A program made the translations under genes and the position numbers. This document shows, one piece after another, positions 10,613-21,839 of a stretch of DNA of 64,000 nucleotides. Under the pieces are notes generated by a model, which ran no database searches, had not been told where the DNA came from, and worked only from the letters and a program-made list of their open reading frames with translations. The stretch lies in NCBI GenBank assembly GCA_023213395.1, contig CM041465.1, forward strand, positions 104,043,741-104,107,740, given 5' to 3'. This DNA comes from Cycas panzhihuaensis (lineage: Eukaryota > Cycadophyta). Numbering within the stretch: position 1 is the first letter of the stretch; every line of letters starts with the position of its first letter.

Positions 10613-11062
10613 ATAGTATATTAAATTATAAAGAGAATCAAGGTCATTCACTCAAAATACCCTAGATTCTATGGTCAAGATTTGTGTCTTCGATGACCCT
10701 CTCATGTAGCCCGATTTAGGGAAAATTTCATTATATTAATAGTCTTCATTGTACTGTGAGGAGTTAGGCAGCTAGTTGTTATTGCTATGAGCACTATGCT
10801 ATAGGATTATATACATTTTCTCCATTCTTTAATAATAAAGATCGATACCTTTCCTGTGCAGATGTTTCCCTAGTACACTTCTAGGGTTTTACCATGTTAT
10901 ATCAGGTGTATTTATGATGCTTTGCATCCTTGTTCATTTTATTATTTTATCTCTAATTTAAGAACTTACATATTAAATTTTAGTTTTGATTCCTGTAACT
11001 AGTTGCAAGAATAGTTTAGATCTTGGTGGTGGTTTAAGGGTTGGAACCTTATCTTCTCAACA
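10613..11062 (+). repeat. 5' LTR of copia B, 5'-truncated or diverged
   Basis: Matches the 3' LTR from AGTATATTAAATT onward and ends in TCTCAACA. The first 30 to 35 bases of the 3' LTR (TGATAGCCCCTGACC...) are not present here. A TG at 10596 could be a diverged start. Confidence 0.85.
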
Positions 11063-11064
11063 AG

Positions 11065-11076
11065 TGGTATCAGAGC
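11065..11076 (+). promoter_or_regulatory. Primer-binding site of copia B
   Basis: TGGTATCAGAGC, the standard complement of initiator tRNA-Met used by plant copia elements, two bases after the LTR end. Confidence 0.95.
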
Positions 11077-11134
11077 CACTTTTATTTTTGCAACAAGTTT
11101 GTAAAGATTTTGGTGTCAGTTTCTTCTATACCAA

Positions 11135-11935
11135 ATGGCAAAACTAGTAAGTGCAAAGTTTGAGGTGGAGAAATTCAATGGCAAGAACAACTTCAAGTTG
11201 TGGAAGTTGAAAGCGTATGATGTTCTTGTACAACAAGGTCTATACAGAGCTCTTGCAGGCAAAATGAAGAAACCCATAGGGATGGACGATGACGAATGGG
11301 ATGATCTAGACAAAAATGATCTTAGCACAATATGATTATGCTTAGAAGATGAAGTTCTATTTAACATCACAGGGGAACAAACAACAAAAAGATTATGGAT
11401 CTGGTTGGAAGGCCTATATATAACCAAATTAGTGACGAACTGAATCTACTTGAAGAGGCAACTGTACTGATTACAAATGAAGGAAGGTACAAAAATTACT
11501 AACCATTTAAATGTTTTCAATACTCTTATTTGTCAGTTGGCTAGTATCGATGTCAAAATTGACGATGAGGATACGGTTATTACCTTGTTATGCTCATTAC
11601 TAGAATCTTGGGATAATATTATCACCTCAATTAGTTTTAGAACTAAAGATGAATTAGAATATGATTCTGTAATGAGTGCTTTGTTGATAGAAGAAGTGTA
11701 GAGGAAGTCTAGTCTTGAAACCTCCACACCAGAAGCTATGACAGCAAGGGGTAGAACAATTGATAGAGGACAAAGCTCCAGGGATACATCGAGGTTAAAG
11801 TCAAAAGGCAAGAAGAGTAAGCTCAGGTGTTGGCACTGTAATAAGATCAGTTACCTCAAGAAATATTGCTACAAAAGGAAGGAGCTCCAGAGAAAGGAAG
11901 ATCCTACCAAGGAGGCTAATTAGGTAGAGTCAAAT
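11135..11935 (+). pseudogene. gag: Copia B gag (capsid and zinc knuckle)
   Basis: Starts MAKLVSAKFEVEKFNGKNNF at 11135, the usual start region of Tork-type gag (F.G.NF..W). It continues to the LYLKRQLY.L.MKEGT region and the SLLESWDNIITSI segment. The nucleocapsid knuckle near 11828-11868 reads CWHCNKISYLKKYC; the zinc-binding His of the CCHC motif is Tyr, which fits CAC to TAC. Stops at 11333 and 11699, plus a disrupted stretch around 11400-11475, break the frame. The gag forms the particle in which reverse transcription takes place; this copy could not make a full product. Confidence 0.88.
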
Positions 11936-11989
11936 TAAGGTATGGATGATGATGTCTTGGTTGCTTGTAATATTTCCTATTATTACCAT

Positions 11990-12310
11990 GACTAGTTATT
12001 AGATTTAGGTGCTTCACACCACATGTATCCATACAATAGTTGATTCTCATCATACCAACCTCTTGATGGTGGTGATGTGCTTATTGGAAATGGAGTTTCT
12101 TATAAGATAGTGGGAATTGGTAGCATGCAAATTAAGATGTTCAATGGTGTAGTGAGAACATTAACTAAGGTTAGACATGTACCTGATCTGAAAAGGAATC
12201 TAATTTCCTTGGGTGAACTAGATTTGGGTGGTTATAAGTATACAGGTCATGAAGGAGTCTTAAAGGTGTCAAAGGGCACCTTAGTTGTTATAAAAGCCTT
12301 AAAGAAATAA
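11990..12310 (+). pseudogene. pol: Copia B protease region
   Basis: LLDLGASHHMYPY near 11996 is the aspartic protease active site, which normally reads LDSGAS. The Ser of the D-S-G triad is Leu here (TCA to TTA fits one C-to-T change). Downstream the frame from 12077 (VLIGNGVSYKIVGIGSMQIK, then VRHVPDLKRNLISLGELD) is the standard copia stretch between protease and integrase, ending in a TAA near 12310. Loss of the active-site Ser makes proteolysis unlikely even without the stops. Confidence 0.85.
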
Positions 12311-13050
12311 AACCTTTACATTTTAGTAGGAAGTGTAGATGTCAACCATGTAGCTACAACATCAAAGACTACAGAAGATCCAGCTCAGTTATGACATCAT
12401 AGACTTAGGCACATGAGTGAGAGAGGACTTAAGGTGTTGATAAACCATAAGTTACTTCCTAACTTACAACTTTTATATATGGCTTTCTATAAACATTGTA
12501 TTTTTGGAAAGCAGTGTAGACTCAGGTTTAAAGTAGGGAGTCACACTAGTAAAGGTGTTCTGGATTACATACATTCAGATATGTGGGGACTAGCCCCTAT
12601 AATATCTTATGGAGGATCATTATACTTTGTCACATTTATAGATGATTACTCTAGAAACGTATGGGTCTATTTTTTGAAAAGGAAATATGAAGTTTTCAGT
12701 GTATTTAAGTAGTTCAAGGCTCTAGTTGAGAACAACACTAGTAAGTCAATCAAATATTTAAGAACTAGCAATGGAGGTGAGTTCAACTCCTTGGAGATTA
12801 AGAACTATTGCAGAGAAGCTGGGATCGAAAGGCACAAGACCACTAGCTATACTCTACAACAAAATGGCATTGCTGAATACATGAATAGGACACTCTTAGA
12901 AAGAGTAGGAAGCATGCTAAGTAATACTAGAGTGGAGCAGGGCTTGTCGGCAGAATATGTTTAAATAACTTGCTATCTGGTAAATAAGTCACCATCGCTT
13001 GTAATAGATTACAAGATTCCTGAAGAGGTATGGACTAGACATCCATGTGA
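12311..13050 (+). pseudogene. pol: Copia B integrase
   Basis: The zinc region includes a TGA for Trp before HHRLRHMSERG and KHCIFGKQCRL. The core begins at GVLDYIHSDMWG with its first Asp, then SLYFVTFIDDYSRNVWVY. The second catalytic Asp, normally in LR.DNGGEF, is Ser (RTSNGGEF). The third acidic residue is kept in QQNGIAEYMNRTLLE. Stops occur at 12709 (TAG where most relatives have Gln) and 12962. The region ends at PEEVWTRHPCDYSNLKVFG. The assignment is certain by motif order; the lost Asp and the stops indicate a dead enzyme. Confidence 0.88.
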
Positions 13051-13529
13051 TTATTCAAATTTGAAAGTTTTTGGTTATGATGCTTATGCCTAGACTGATA
13101 AAAGTAAATGTTCAAAGTTAGACCCAAAATCCAAGAGATGTATCTTTATTGGTTATGGTGATAAAGATGGTGTAAAGGGATATAGGTTATGGGATCCTAC
13201 TACCTAAAAAATCACCATTAACGGAGATGTTGCATTTGATGAATCTCCCCTTCTAAAATCAGACAGTGTAGAAGTTGAAGTGAAATAGGAGCAGAAAGTT
13301 GAATATCAACAGGTCAAGTTTGAAACCCAGCCATCTTTAGAATTAGAAGAGTAGGAAGATCTTTCTGAAGATGAATCTACAACAGATTTATAGGAGTATG
13401 TGGATACTCCTCTACCAATAGCTAGAAGATCTACATGAGTTAGTCATCCACCTAACAGGTACAACCCTTCTACTTCTATTGCTTTGGTTTCTAATGATGG
13501 TGAGCCCACATGTTATTAAGAAGTAGTAG

Positions 13530-14270
13530 ATAATATCCATAGTGAGAAGTGGAAGAGGGCTATGTAGGAAGAGATAGATGCTTTGAAGAAAAATAATTCA
13601 TGTAACTTGGTAGAACTTCTATATGGCAGGAAGACTATTAGTTATAGGTGGGTTTTTAAGATGAAAACAGATGTTGATAGAAAGGTTGATAAATACAGGG
13701 CAAGGCTAGTGGCTAAAGGCTTTACACAGAAAGCAGGTATTGACTTTCATAAGATCTTTTCACTAGTTATCAAACTTGTTTCAATTCAAGTGCTGTTAGC
13801 ATTAGTAGCTTCTCTTGATTAGGAGTTGGAGTAGTTAAATATAAAAATAACTTTTCTACATGGAGATGTAGATGAGGAGATCTATATAGATCAACTAGAA
13901 GGGTTTGTACAAGATGGCATAAAAAGACTTATTTATAGGCTTAGGAAATCATTGTATGGCTTGAAGCAATCACCCAGGCAATGGTACAAGAAATTTGATG
14001 CCTTCATAGAGAGCCAAAATTTCAAAAGAAGTGAGTATGATCATTGTGTTTACTTTAAATTCATGGACAATGGCTTATTCATTATCTTGATATTGTATGT
14101 TGATAACATGCTGGTTGCAAGTAAGAGCATGGAAGAAACTAGTAAGTTAAAGGCTCAATTGGCTAGGACTTTTGATATGAAGGATCTAGGAGCTACAAAA
14201 CAAATATTAAATATGGAGATACATAGAGACAAGAAAAATGGTAAGCTATGGTTATCATAATAGAAATATA
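13530..14270 (+). pseudogene. pol: Copia B reverse transcriptase
   Basis: Copia-type RT: KWKRAM.EEIDALKKNN, YRWVFKMKTD, YRARLVAKGFTQKAGIDF, FLHGDVDEEIYIDQLEGF, SLYGLKQSPRQWYKKFD and LYVDNMLVAS. Both active-site Asp positions are changed to Asn: LD.KT.FLHG reads LNIKITFLHG, and YVDD reads YVDN; each fits one G-to-A change. TAG codons stand where relatives have Gln (M.EEID, E.LNIK, S..KYIEKVL). The frame is otherwise intact for about 240 codons, so the decay is mostly by substitution rather than indels. Confidence 0.92.
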
Positions 14271-15000
14271 TAGAGAAGGTGCTAACCAGGTTTGGTATGG
14301 CAAATGTGAAACTAGTGAGTATCCCATTGGCTTACTATTTCAAGATTTCTTCGAGTATGAGTCCTAGTAATAAAGAGGAAAAGGATTATATGTCTCGTGT
14401 GCATTATGCCAGTGCAGTAGGAAGTTTGATGTATGCCATGGTATATACAAGACCTAACATTTCACATATAGTCAATGTAGTTAGTAGGTTTATGGCACAT
14501 CTAAGAAAGGAACATTGGGCAACAGTGAAATGGGTGCTTCGGTATTTAAGAGGCAAAAGTGACTATTGCATCACCTTTAGAGGTACAGATAATCAGGTTT
14601 GTGGATATGTTGACTAAGACTTTATAGGAGATTTAGATAAGAGAAGGTTTACTTCAGGTTATGTATTCACTCTTGTAAATGGTCCAGTTAGTTGGATCTC
14701 AAAATTGTAGAGCACAATTATATTATCAACTACAAAAGCAGACTATATTGCTGCAGCACATGCTTGTAAAGAAGTAATATGGTTACAGGTCTATTGGTTG
14801 AGCTTGGAAGGAAATAAAAAAAGGTAAAGGTATTTTGTGATAGTCAAAGTGCCATTTACCTAGCCAAGACTCTGGCTTATCATAGTAAGACAAAGCATAT
14901 TGCTCTTAAGTACCATTTTGTTAGACAAGTTGTGGAAGCAAGTGGAGTGGCACTTGAGAAGGTTAACACAAAATAGAATTGTGCTCATATTTTCACAAAA
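14271..15000 (+). pseudogene. pol: Copia B RNase H
   Basis: LTRFGMANVKLVSIPLAYYF, then YASAVGSLMYAMVYTRPNI, HWATVKWVLRYLRGKSDY, CGYVD.DFIGDLDKRRFTSGYVFTL, and ILSTTKADYIAAAHACKEVIWLQ. This is the C-terminal connection and RNase H of copia pol. The E of the usual TEAEY motif is K/D-shifted (TTKADY) and TAG stops stand at D/S and Gln positions. After 14820 the frame shifts (GNKKR) but residual sequence such as AKTLAYHSKTKHI can still be followed to about 14960. It ends just before the 3' polypurine tract. Confidence 0.88.
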
Positions 15001-15004
15001 CCAA

Positions 15005-15020
15005 AGAGGGGGTTCGGGGG
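15005..15020 (+). promoter_or_regulatory. Polypurine tract of copia B
   Basis: AGAGGGGGTTCGGGGG directly before TGATAGCCCC, the start of the 3' LTR. Confidence 0.85.
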
Positions 15021-15500
15021 TGATAGCCCCTGACCAAAAAATTTAGCACTAGAAAGTATATTAAATTGTAAAGAGAATTAGGGTCATTCATTCAAAATAC
15101 CCTAGATTCTATGGTCAAGATTTGTGCCTTGGATGACCATCTCATGTAGCCTGATTTAGGGTATTTTTTATTATGTTGATAGTATTCAATGTACTGTGAG
15201 GAGTTGGGCGACTGGTTGTTATTGCTATGAGCACTCTGCTATAGGATTATATACATTTTCTCTATTCTTTAACAATAAAGATTGATACATTTCCTATGTG
15301 GATGTTTCCCTAGCACACTACTAGGGTTTTACCATGTTATATCGGTGTATTTATGATGCTTGGCTTTCTTGTTTATTCTATTGTTTTATCTCTAGTTTAA
15401 GAACTTACATGTTAAATCTTAGTTTTGATTCATGTAACTAGTTGCAAGAATAGTTTAAATCTTGGTGTGGTTTAAGGGTTGGGACCTTATCTTCTCAACA
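15021..15500 (+). repeat. 3' LTR of copia B
   Basis: 480 nt, TG...CA ends. Matches 10613-11062. It is followed without any target-site duplication by the middle of LTR C. Confidence 0.9.
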
Positions 15501-17997
15501 ATTTGATGACTGCCTGTTTGCGTATATTACTTGCTTATGTTTGTCTCTTTGCCTATGATGACTAGGACTCTAGTCTCATGGCCTTAAAGCTACCTAGTTA
15601 GCCCATTAGTTGGAAAAAATGACCTCTCCCATGACCTTACAACTTACCTTTTGACCCCATCCTTGTCCTTTTAGCCTTGTTTTCCCTTTACACTAATCGA
15701 TCACTCACCATTTTAGACATTGGGGCTTCCTTTTGAGATTAGAGTTTAATTAGGAATGGTTTTGGGCCTTAGTTTCTCTCTCTATTATCATCTTATAGCT
15801 ATTTTTATTGTAGATAATGGTACCATAAAGTATTCTATAGTATCATAACTTTGGTCGTGGTATGACTGTTAACCTACTCGACCACCTTCCTAATAGTCCA
15901 ATGGTTATTTTGCTACTTTTTTAGGTGGGTCTGTCATGCTATGTTGGCCCATGATGACTTATTGTGCCCTTGGAAACCCCCATTGGATCTCGAAAATAAA
16001 ATTTTATTCAAATTTTACTAGGATTTGAGCTTCCCACCTTAGCTTCTACCTTGGTTTTGGGTGGTGGTTTCTCCACCTCATGGGCATGAAACCACCATCC
16101 CCTCACCTTGTTCTTGACTATAAAAACCCTTCATTTTGAGGAGGGATCATCTATGATCTTCTACTCTTCTTACCATATCAAAATGTTACTGAATTTGTAT
16201 CACATCAACCCTTCCACACTTGACACAACTAGTATGTTTGAGAAGCTAAGGTGAAGAAGTAGAGATCCAAACTAACATAAGCAAAGGGATGTTGGATGGT
16301 CATCACATCCTCCTTCTCCATTGGATTGGGCATCCTCCATCCAACCTTTCTTTGTCTTTTGGTGATACTCCCTCTTACCCTTCTCTTCTTTATTTCATTA
16401 TTATTTTGTTGCATAGTTAGCATTTTTGGGGATTTGGCAACTTTTCTTTTAGTTATAATAATTAAAGGTAGGATTGTATTCACTTGGTCTTTCTATTTCT
16501 TCCTTTCCAAACATTTCACCATTGAATTATAAGTGCATGTTGGGGAGGCTTCCTTTAATATAACTAAGGGAATCATCCTTGTAATGGGGAGCCATGCTAT
16601 TCTAAGGTGCTTCTTCCCTCCTCACTTTAACTTCATTTCTTGTTGTTACCATTATCCTATATGTTGCACATGCTTGAATGCATGTTCATTGATCACATAT
16701 ATTGATTTCGTCTCTATTTATACAAATATATTTGTGGAAGGATTGTTAGAGTAGCCTTCCTTTTAGGTATAATTTGTAGTTATAAGGAGGAGCAACTCTC
16801 TTCCACCCATGTTAGGCTTTAGAGAAGGTGCACTTCAATAAGGTAAGCATTGTCCATATTTTTATGCTAGCTTATTACATATATTTCCTCTACTCATTTC
16901 TATGCTTGTTTTCCATTAGTTACTCTTATTCATTAGGGGTAGGTAAGTGGAGCCCCCATCATCCCTTTTCAATTGGCAACATGACCATTAGAGAGGAAGA
17001 GCGAAGATAAGTAAGGGGAGGCAACATCATCGACCATCCATTGGATTTGGTTGCACTTTGTTTGCTCTTTCCTCCTTTCCTTTTGTATTTTTGTCATCAT
17101 TCTCATCTTACACCCCCATTTATAAAGAACCCCTTCCCCCTTTTTTATGGTTTGTTCTTATTAGTCACATCATCATCAAAAGGAGGGAATAAGGGTTTGG
17201 GGGGAGTGTCTTGCATTAGATGAGACAAGAGGGAATTTATTATGTAGGAAAAAGAATAGGTTTCTTTTCTTCTTATTTTTTTTGTTTAGTAAAAGGAATA
17301 TTGAGGATAAGGGGATATTGAGCTAGGGTTATATATAGGAGAGGAGTACCTACCTTCCCTTCTCTTTGGTTTCTCCCATTTTGAATACATCCATGTTTCT
17401 CCCCCTTAATTAGCATATAGATTTCTTTTCCCCTTTTTTTAGAATAAATATAGAAAAGAGAGATAAAGGCAAAGAGATTAAGGTTCCCTTATGTGCTCCC
17501 TTACCCTTTCTTTGTTCCTTTGTGCGTTTCTTTCTTTTTCTAGAAAAGAAGAGTGAAAAGAGAGATAAAAGGAAAGAGAGTGAGGTTTTCATTCATTTTG
17601 CACTCCTCTTTGTTTCTTTCTTTTCTTGTTGTTTTTATTCTTACACAACATCATAACCAAAACCCTATCATATGCTTTTGCCTAACCAAGAGGTTCCGGG
17701 TTCATTTATCTACTCTGTTTCTCTCCCCCTTTCTTCCATCCTCCTACTCCTACTTTCTATGCTGCATTGGCCCCTTGTTAAGGGGGATTGTCCAACGACC
17801 ATCCTCTCCTTCTTAAAACCCCTGGCAAAAGAGAAAGGAGTGCATCTGTGCATTCCTAAATTTGCACCTCCATGGTGCATGAGTACCCCACATGGGCAAC
17901 CTAGGGTTCTGTCACACCCCCATACTAGGTCTCATACCCTAGACCTAGTTCCCTTCAGTGTGAGTAGTCTTAGGTACCCTTGATAGGAGCAATCTCA
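15501..17997 (+). repeat. 5' LTR of element C (start missing)
   Basis: Matches 25997-28504 from TTTGATGACTG to AATCTCA. A TATAAAAA promoter box stands near 16122 (TATAAAAG at about 26621 in the 3' copy). The LTR begins inside the repeat unit because the preceding part, still present at about 25750-25996, was lost at the B junction. Confidence 0.85.
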
Positions 17998-17998
17998 C

Positions 17999-18016
17999 TT
18001 GCAACCATATTGGGCA
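17999..18016 (+). promoter_or_regulatory. Primer-binding site of element C
   Basis: TTGCAACCATATTGGGCA, the mutated equivalent of TGGCGACCATACTGGGGA in I. The differences are mostly transitions. Likely a tRNA-Arg-type site of the Tat lineage. Confidence 0.7.
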
Positions 18017-18271
18017 TGCTGATTAGAATGGTTTAGGTTTCCTTTAGCCTTATCTTATACCATTTATTTCCCCTTTCACTAGGGTTTTAAAGTGTATCTC
18101 TGTTTTATATCTTGTTCATCATTATTTAATCTTCCTTGCTTTTCCTCTACTTCCATAGGTAAAGTGTTTTACCCATGCATGAAATGTTTCTCATGTCACT
18201 TACATGGCTTACTACTCATTAAAGTAGATCCAACTTATTCTCTTATCCCTTCACCTAAGGAAGAGTCTCCA

Positions 18272-20560
18272 ATGGAAGGCTATCCTTTCGATTGGGCTAA
18301 TGACCCTTGTGCTTTAGATTGGCCTCATTCTGAGGCCCTTTCTTCCCATTACGATGCCACCCAAGTTGGTGAGGATCCTATCTACTATCCCACTAAACTA
18401 GTTGAGGGTTGCCAAGACCCTCAACTATTTCATATGTATGTCATAAGAATCCATTAACTTAGGGATCCCACTTCGTGTTATGAAGGGATCCCCCAAAACT
18501 ATCCATCCCATTCTAGTCGACAAGGGGATATTTCCACGTCTTACGACCATCCACACACTTCTTATAGGGATTATAGGAGTTCTTTGAGGTCATAACTATG
18601 TAACCACTCCGTAAGTGGTTACATAGGTTCCTTCAAACTTTGGTTTCCCTATCTTCCATTTCCCCCCTTCCTTCATCTCTCCCTTCTACTTCCTCTACCC
18701 TATAAGAAGTAGTCCCAATAGGGCATATGTCCATATGCATCTCTCCTAGCCAACTGGCCACTTTAGGTATACAAACCCCTATAGTGAGGGTAATTATGTT
18801 CTCACTTTTAACAAACATAGCTCAACCTATTCCTACACCTACCCCTTCCTATCCTTCAATAGTGCCCTTTGATGTGTGCCATACGAGATATGGGGGCATG
18901 AATTCCATTCGTCCTTGGCCATAAATCATGGACCCTTCACTCTTTATTCTTTCAGGGTATACATTTCAACCCTAGAGGCATGGGGGATCAAATCCCCTCC
19001 CTACATATGGGGTTGATCCCCTTTATCCTTATGGGGTTGCCCCTCCTCTTAGGAGTCCATATGGGCAAAACCCAATTCCCCATCCTATATTTTATCAACC
19101 TTGTTCTATGCCTTATGTAGGTGCTTCCTCACACATTTACCCATCAACTCTTATGGGAGCATATCCTCAATCTTTGCATTCCTATGCGACTCATCCTTAA
19201 GGTATAGTAAGACCTTTTCACCCACCTCCTCATTCAATGATCCTCCATGTAGGGGTTGCTCACTCATATCTACTAAGAAGGATATCCTACCCTCTTACTT
19301 CCTATGTCCCTTGATAATAAGAGCATTATCCTTATAGTGCCACCTCTTACTTGCCTAATGTTGGGGATGGGAATCCTTATACTACATTCCCTTATTCTCA
19401 AGTTGATCTGCTAGCCCAACTGGGGACTCATCCTTTTGTTGACTACCGATCAACTTCCTTATCCATCAAGGCACTAATAACCAACTTACTACCTCATCCT
19501 CTTGAGGTACCCAAGTTTGATGGTCCTCTTCCCATAACCTAATAGAGCATGTTAGAGCATTTTCCATGGAATGCATAGACTATTGGGCTTACAACTACAT
19601 TTTGATAAATCTTTTTCCTCGATCCCTCTAGGGAGATGCCTTCAAGTAGTTTTACCACCTCTTTTCTCACTCCATTTTTGCCTTCCAACAATTAATTGAC
19701 AAAATTTTCAACTATTTCGATGTTGCTTGGCCTTTTGAGAGTGGGGATAAAGCCCTACTTTCCCTTAAACAAGGCCTTCAGGAATTGAATCGTGACTTTG
19801 TGCAGTAGTTCCATGACCTCCTTCACTCTTCTAAGGCCATATGACCTGAAAAGTTGAAGAGAGACCTCTTTGTTAATACATTACACCTTGAGATGCATAC
19901 TAAGGTCTTGAAAATGGGAGCAATCTCTTGTGATTCTACCATAGCCAAGTGCTTGGCATTAGAAGTCATTAAGATCCAAACCAGTCTCAAGAAGCTTTTT
20001 AGGTAATCACAACATCGTGAGGTACCCCCTCCCTCACTGACCAAAAGGGGAAACAACCTGCTTCTAAGGCTTCTATTGGTACCATCGATAGGATCCTAGA
20101 CCATCTTAACTCATTCATTTGCTCCTTTAAATAAGTGGTTAAGGATCTTAAATTGTAATCAACCCAAACCTCTGCTGAAACTAAGTATCTAGTCCATCAA
20201 ACTTCCAAGATTTCCTCATCCACTGGTACCAACACTACTTCTCAAAGAAAAGGGGCATGATCCTGTCCTAAAAAGAAGCATTCTTATGTGCATGGGGAGT
20301 GTTTCCATGATGATTCACAATGTTGGAAGTAACATCCTGAGCTTGGCCCATCTCACGACCCCTCTTCTCAAGGTGCTTCCAAGCTAAACTTGGAACAACC
20401 TACCATACTTACTCTTCTTATTCTAAGAACAAGGAGAGGAAGGTTATCCAATTGCTTGAGACCATCCTCATGTACCCAGTTATATGCTCCTAAGCTACCA
20501 AGGAGGCCGGTGAAGCCTCCTCTTCCTAACAACAACCCCTCATGAATCCTCCTCTTATGG
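18272..20560 (+). pseudogene. gag: Gag of element C
   Basis: Starts MEGYPFDWANDP at 18272, matching MEGYPSDWAYRP at 54911 in I. A long Pro/Gly/Tyr-rich variable segment follows (18450-19480). The capsid-type domain is near 19495-20000: HPLEVPKFDGPL, then in other frames the equivalents of WFYRLP, FNYFDVAWPFESG and LKRDLFVN known from I. After it comes a poorly conserved basic region to about 20560. Many stops and frameshifts mean that no continuous product can be made. Identification rests on the N-terminal match and the capsid motifs shared with I at 55975-56480. Confidence 0.75.
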
Positions 20561-20849
20561 AGATCCTTGTTGTTCCAAATAATATCTTTATGTGTCCTAC
20601 ATGTTATGAATGTAGAAGGGCACTTCCTTAACCCACCAGGAAGGGGAAGGCCTTCTCCATTATCAAAGAGTTACACTTAGTGTCTACATGAATGTCCATG
20701 ATGGATGTCTTGCAGAGTTGTCTTGAGTAACACACTCTCCTTTTAGAGGCTCTTGGCCAACGAGATGCTCCTATCCATGCTATAAGCACTACCTCTCATA
20801 GACCTCATACTATCTTATTTGATCTTAGAGATCTCCCATCCCTATTAGC

Positions 20850-21235
20850 ACTACCCATTCAGTATTACCATTGACACTCCTAATTTCACTTTAAAGAGCA
20901 CTGTCATAGACAATGGCTCCTCTATTAATGCTATACTTATGTGAATGATAGAGGCACTAGGCATAAAGGCTCTTGAGCCCATCCCTTAGAAATGCCAGGG
21001 GTATGATAGGAGTGAGAAGTCTCCCTTAAGGGTTGTTTCCCTTCTGCTCATCTTAAAGGGGAAGACTGTTTAGGTATATATTATTGTGCTTGACATCAAT
21101 GTCAATTACAACCTCCTATTGGGCCAACCATGGCTCGATCAAATGGGGGTCGTCTGCTCCTCATGATGGGGGCAACTCAAATTTATCCATAAAGGAAAAA
21201 TCAAGGTTGTTACTCATGAGCTTCCCCCCTCTTAT
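20850..21235 (+). pseudogene. pol: Aspartic protease of element C
   Basis: TVIDNGSSINAIL near 20896-20935 is the protease active site (usual D-T/S-G; here DNG). It is followed by an ALGIKALEPIP segment and by the C-terminal flap region VLDINVNYNLLLGQPWLDQMGVVCSS and LKFIHKGKIKVV. The last block is a recognisable Tat feature and is also present in I near 57712-57840. A frameshift and TAG stops interrupt the frame. The protease would cleave the Gag-Pol polyprotein in the particle; here it is broken. Confidence 0.75.
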
Positions 21236-21376
21236 ACCTCTCTTCTTACTTGCCATGCTATTTTTGATGTCAGATATAATGATCTTGATAGGCCTCTTCC
21301 CTCTCTATAGAATATTTTTAAGGGGTCCAACTCCTACTAGGATGGGCCCCCATCTCATCTTGGACCTAATCTAGTT

Positions 21377-21655
21377 ATGTTTACTCCCATTGGTATAGGT
21401 AGCTATGGCTACTTGGCCATCATGAGTGACCTTGAGTTAGATGTTGAGGGCCGTGAGCCCCCTCTGCATCATTTCACTCTTATTTCTCAAATCTCTAGGG
21501 AAGTATCCCATGAGAAACTTTCCTCTCTTGTTGATTCTTCTATGTATCTCGAGTTGTTGGATCTGAACTTGTCACTCTCTTCATTTCCCCTTTCTACCAA
21601 GGCAATTTCTCGTGGGGGCATACGTATTGATGTACTATTCATAATAGTGCCATGA
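21377..21655 (+). pseudogene. pol: PR-RT linker of element C
   Basis: MFTPIGIGSYGYLAIMSDLE aligns with the linkers in A (17) and I (58000). In A and I it leads into RT; here it ends near 21655 and no RT follows. This marks the left breakpoint of the missing RT-integrase block. Confidence 0.7.
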
Positions 21656-21839
21656 CTTCATGTCCTAGACCCTCATTAAGAACCTCAGCTTGTTCCACCC
21701 ATATACCACCTTGCTATATGATCCATTGTGTGTTAGCTCCCCTGCATTAGTTTAGTTCAAACCAAGTTGTTGTTGCTCATAAACCTAACTGTGTATATGA
21801 TCCATCATTGCCTTATGTTGGGCCTACCTTCTATGACTT

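Larger units (their letters stand above)
10613..15500 (+). mobile_element. Ty1/copia element B (Tork/Tnt1-like), two LTRs
   Basis: Two direct repeats (about 10613-11062 and 15021-15500) flank a copia-order internal region: gag, protease, integrase, RT, RNase H. The primer site TGGTATCAGAGC (tRNA-Met) follows the 5' LTR directly and a purine tract precedes the 3' LTR. The gag phrase MKEGTKITNHLNVFNTLI is typical of the Tork/Tnt1 group. The translation runs almost continuously in frame but is cut by many TAG codons at conserved Gln or Trp sites. LTRs differ by roughly one base in nine by eye over the first 260 bases. No target-site duplication is found. Confidence 0.9.

Noticed and set aside
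11135-14990. TAG read as Gln (alternative genetic code) in copia B
   Set aside because: TAG also falls on Trp positions, other elements show TAA and TGA, and transition decay explains it. Plant nuclear elements use the standard code.
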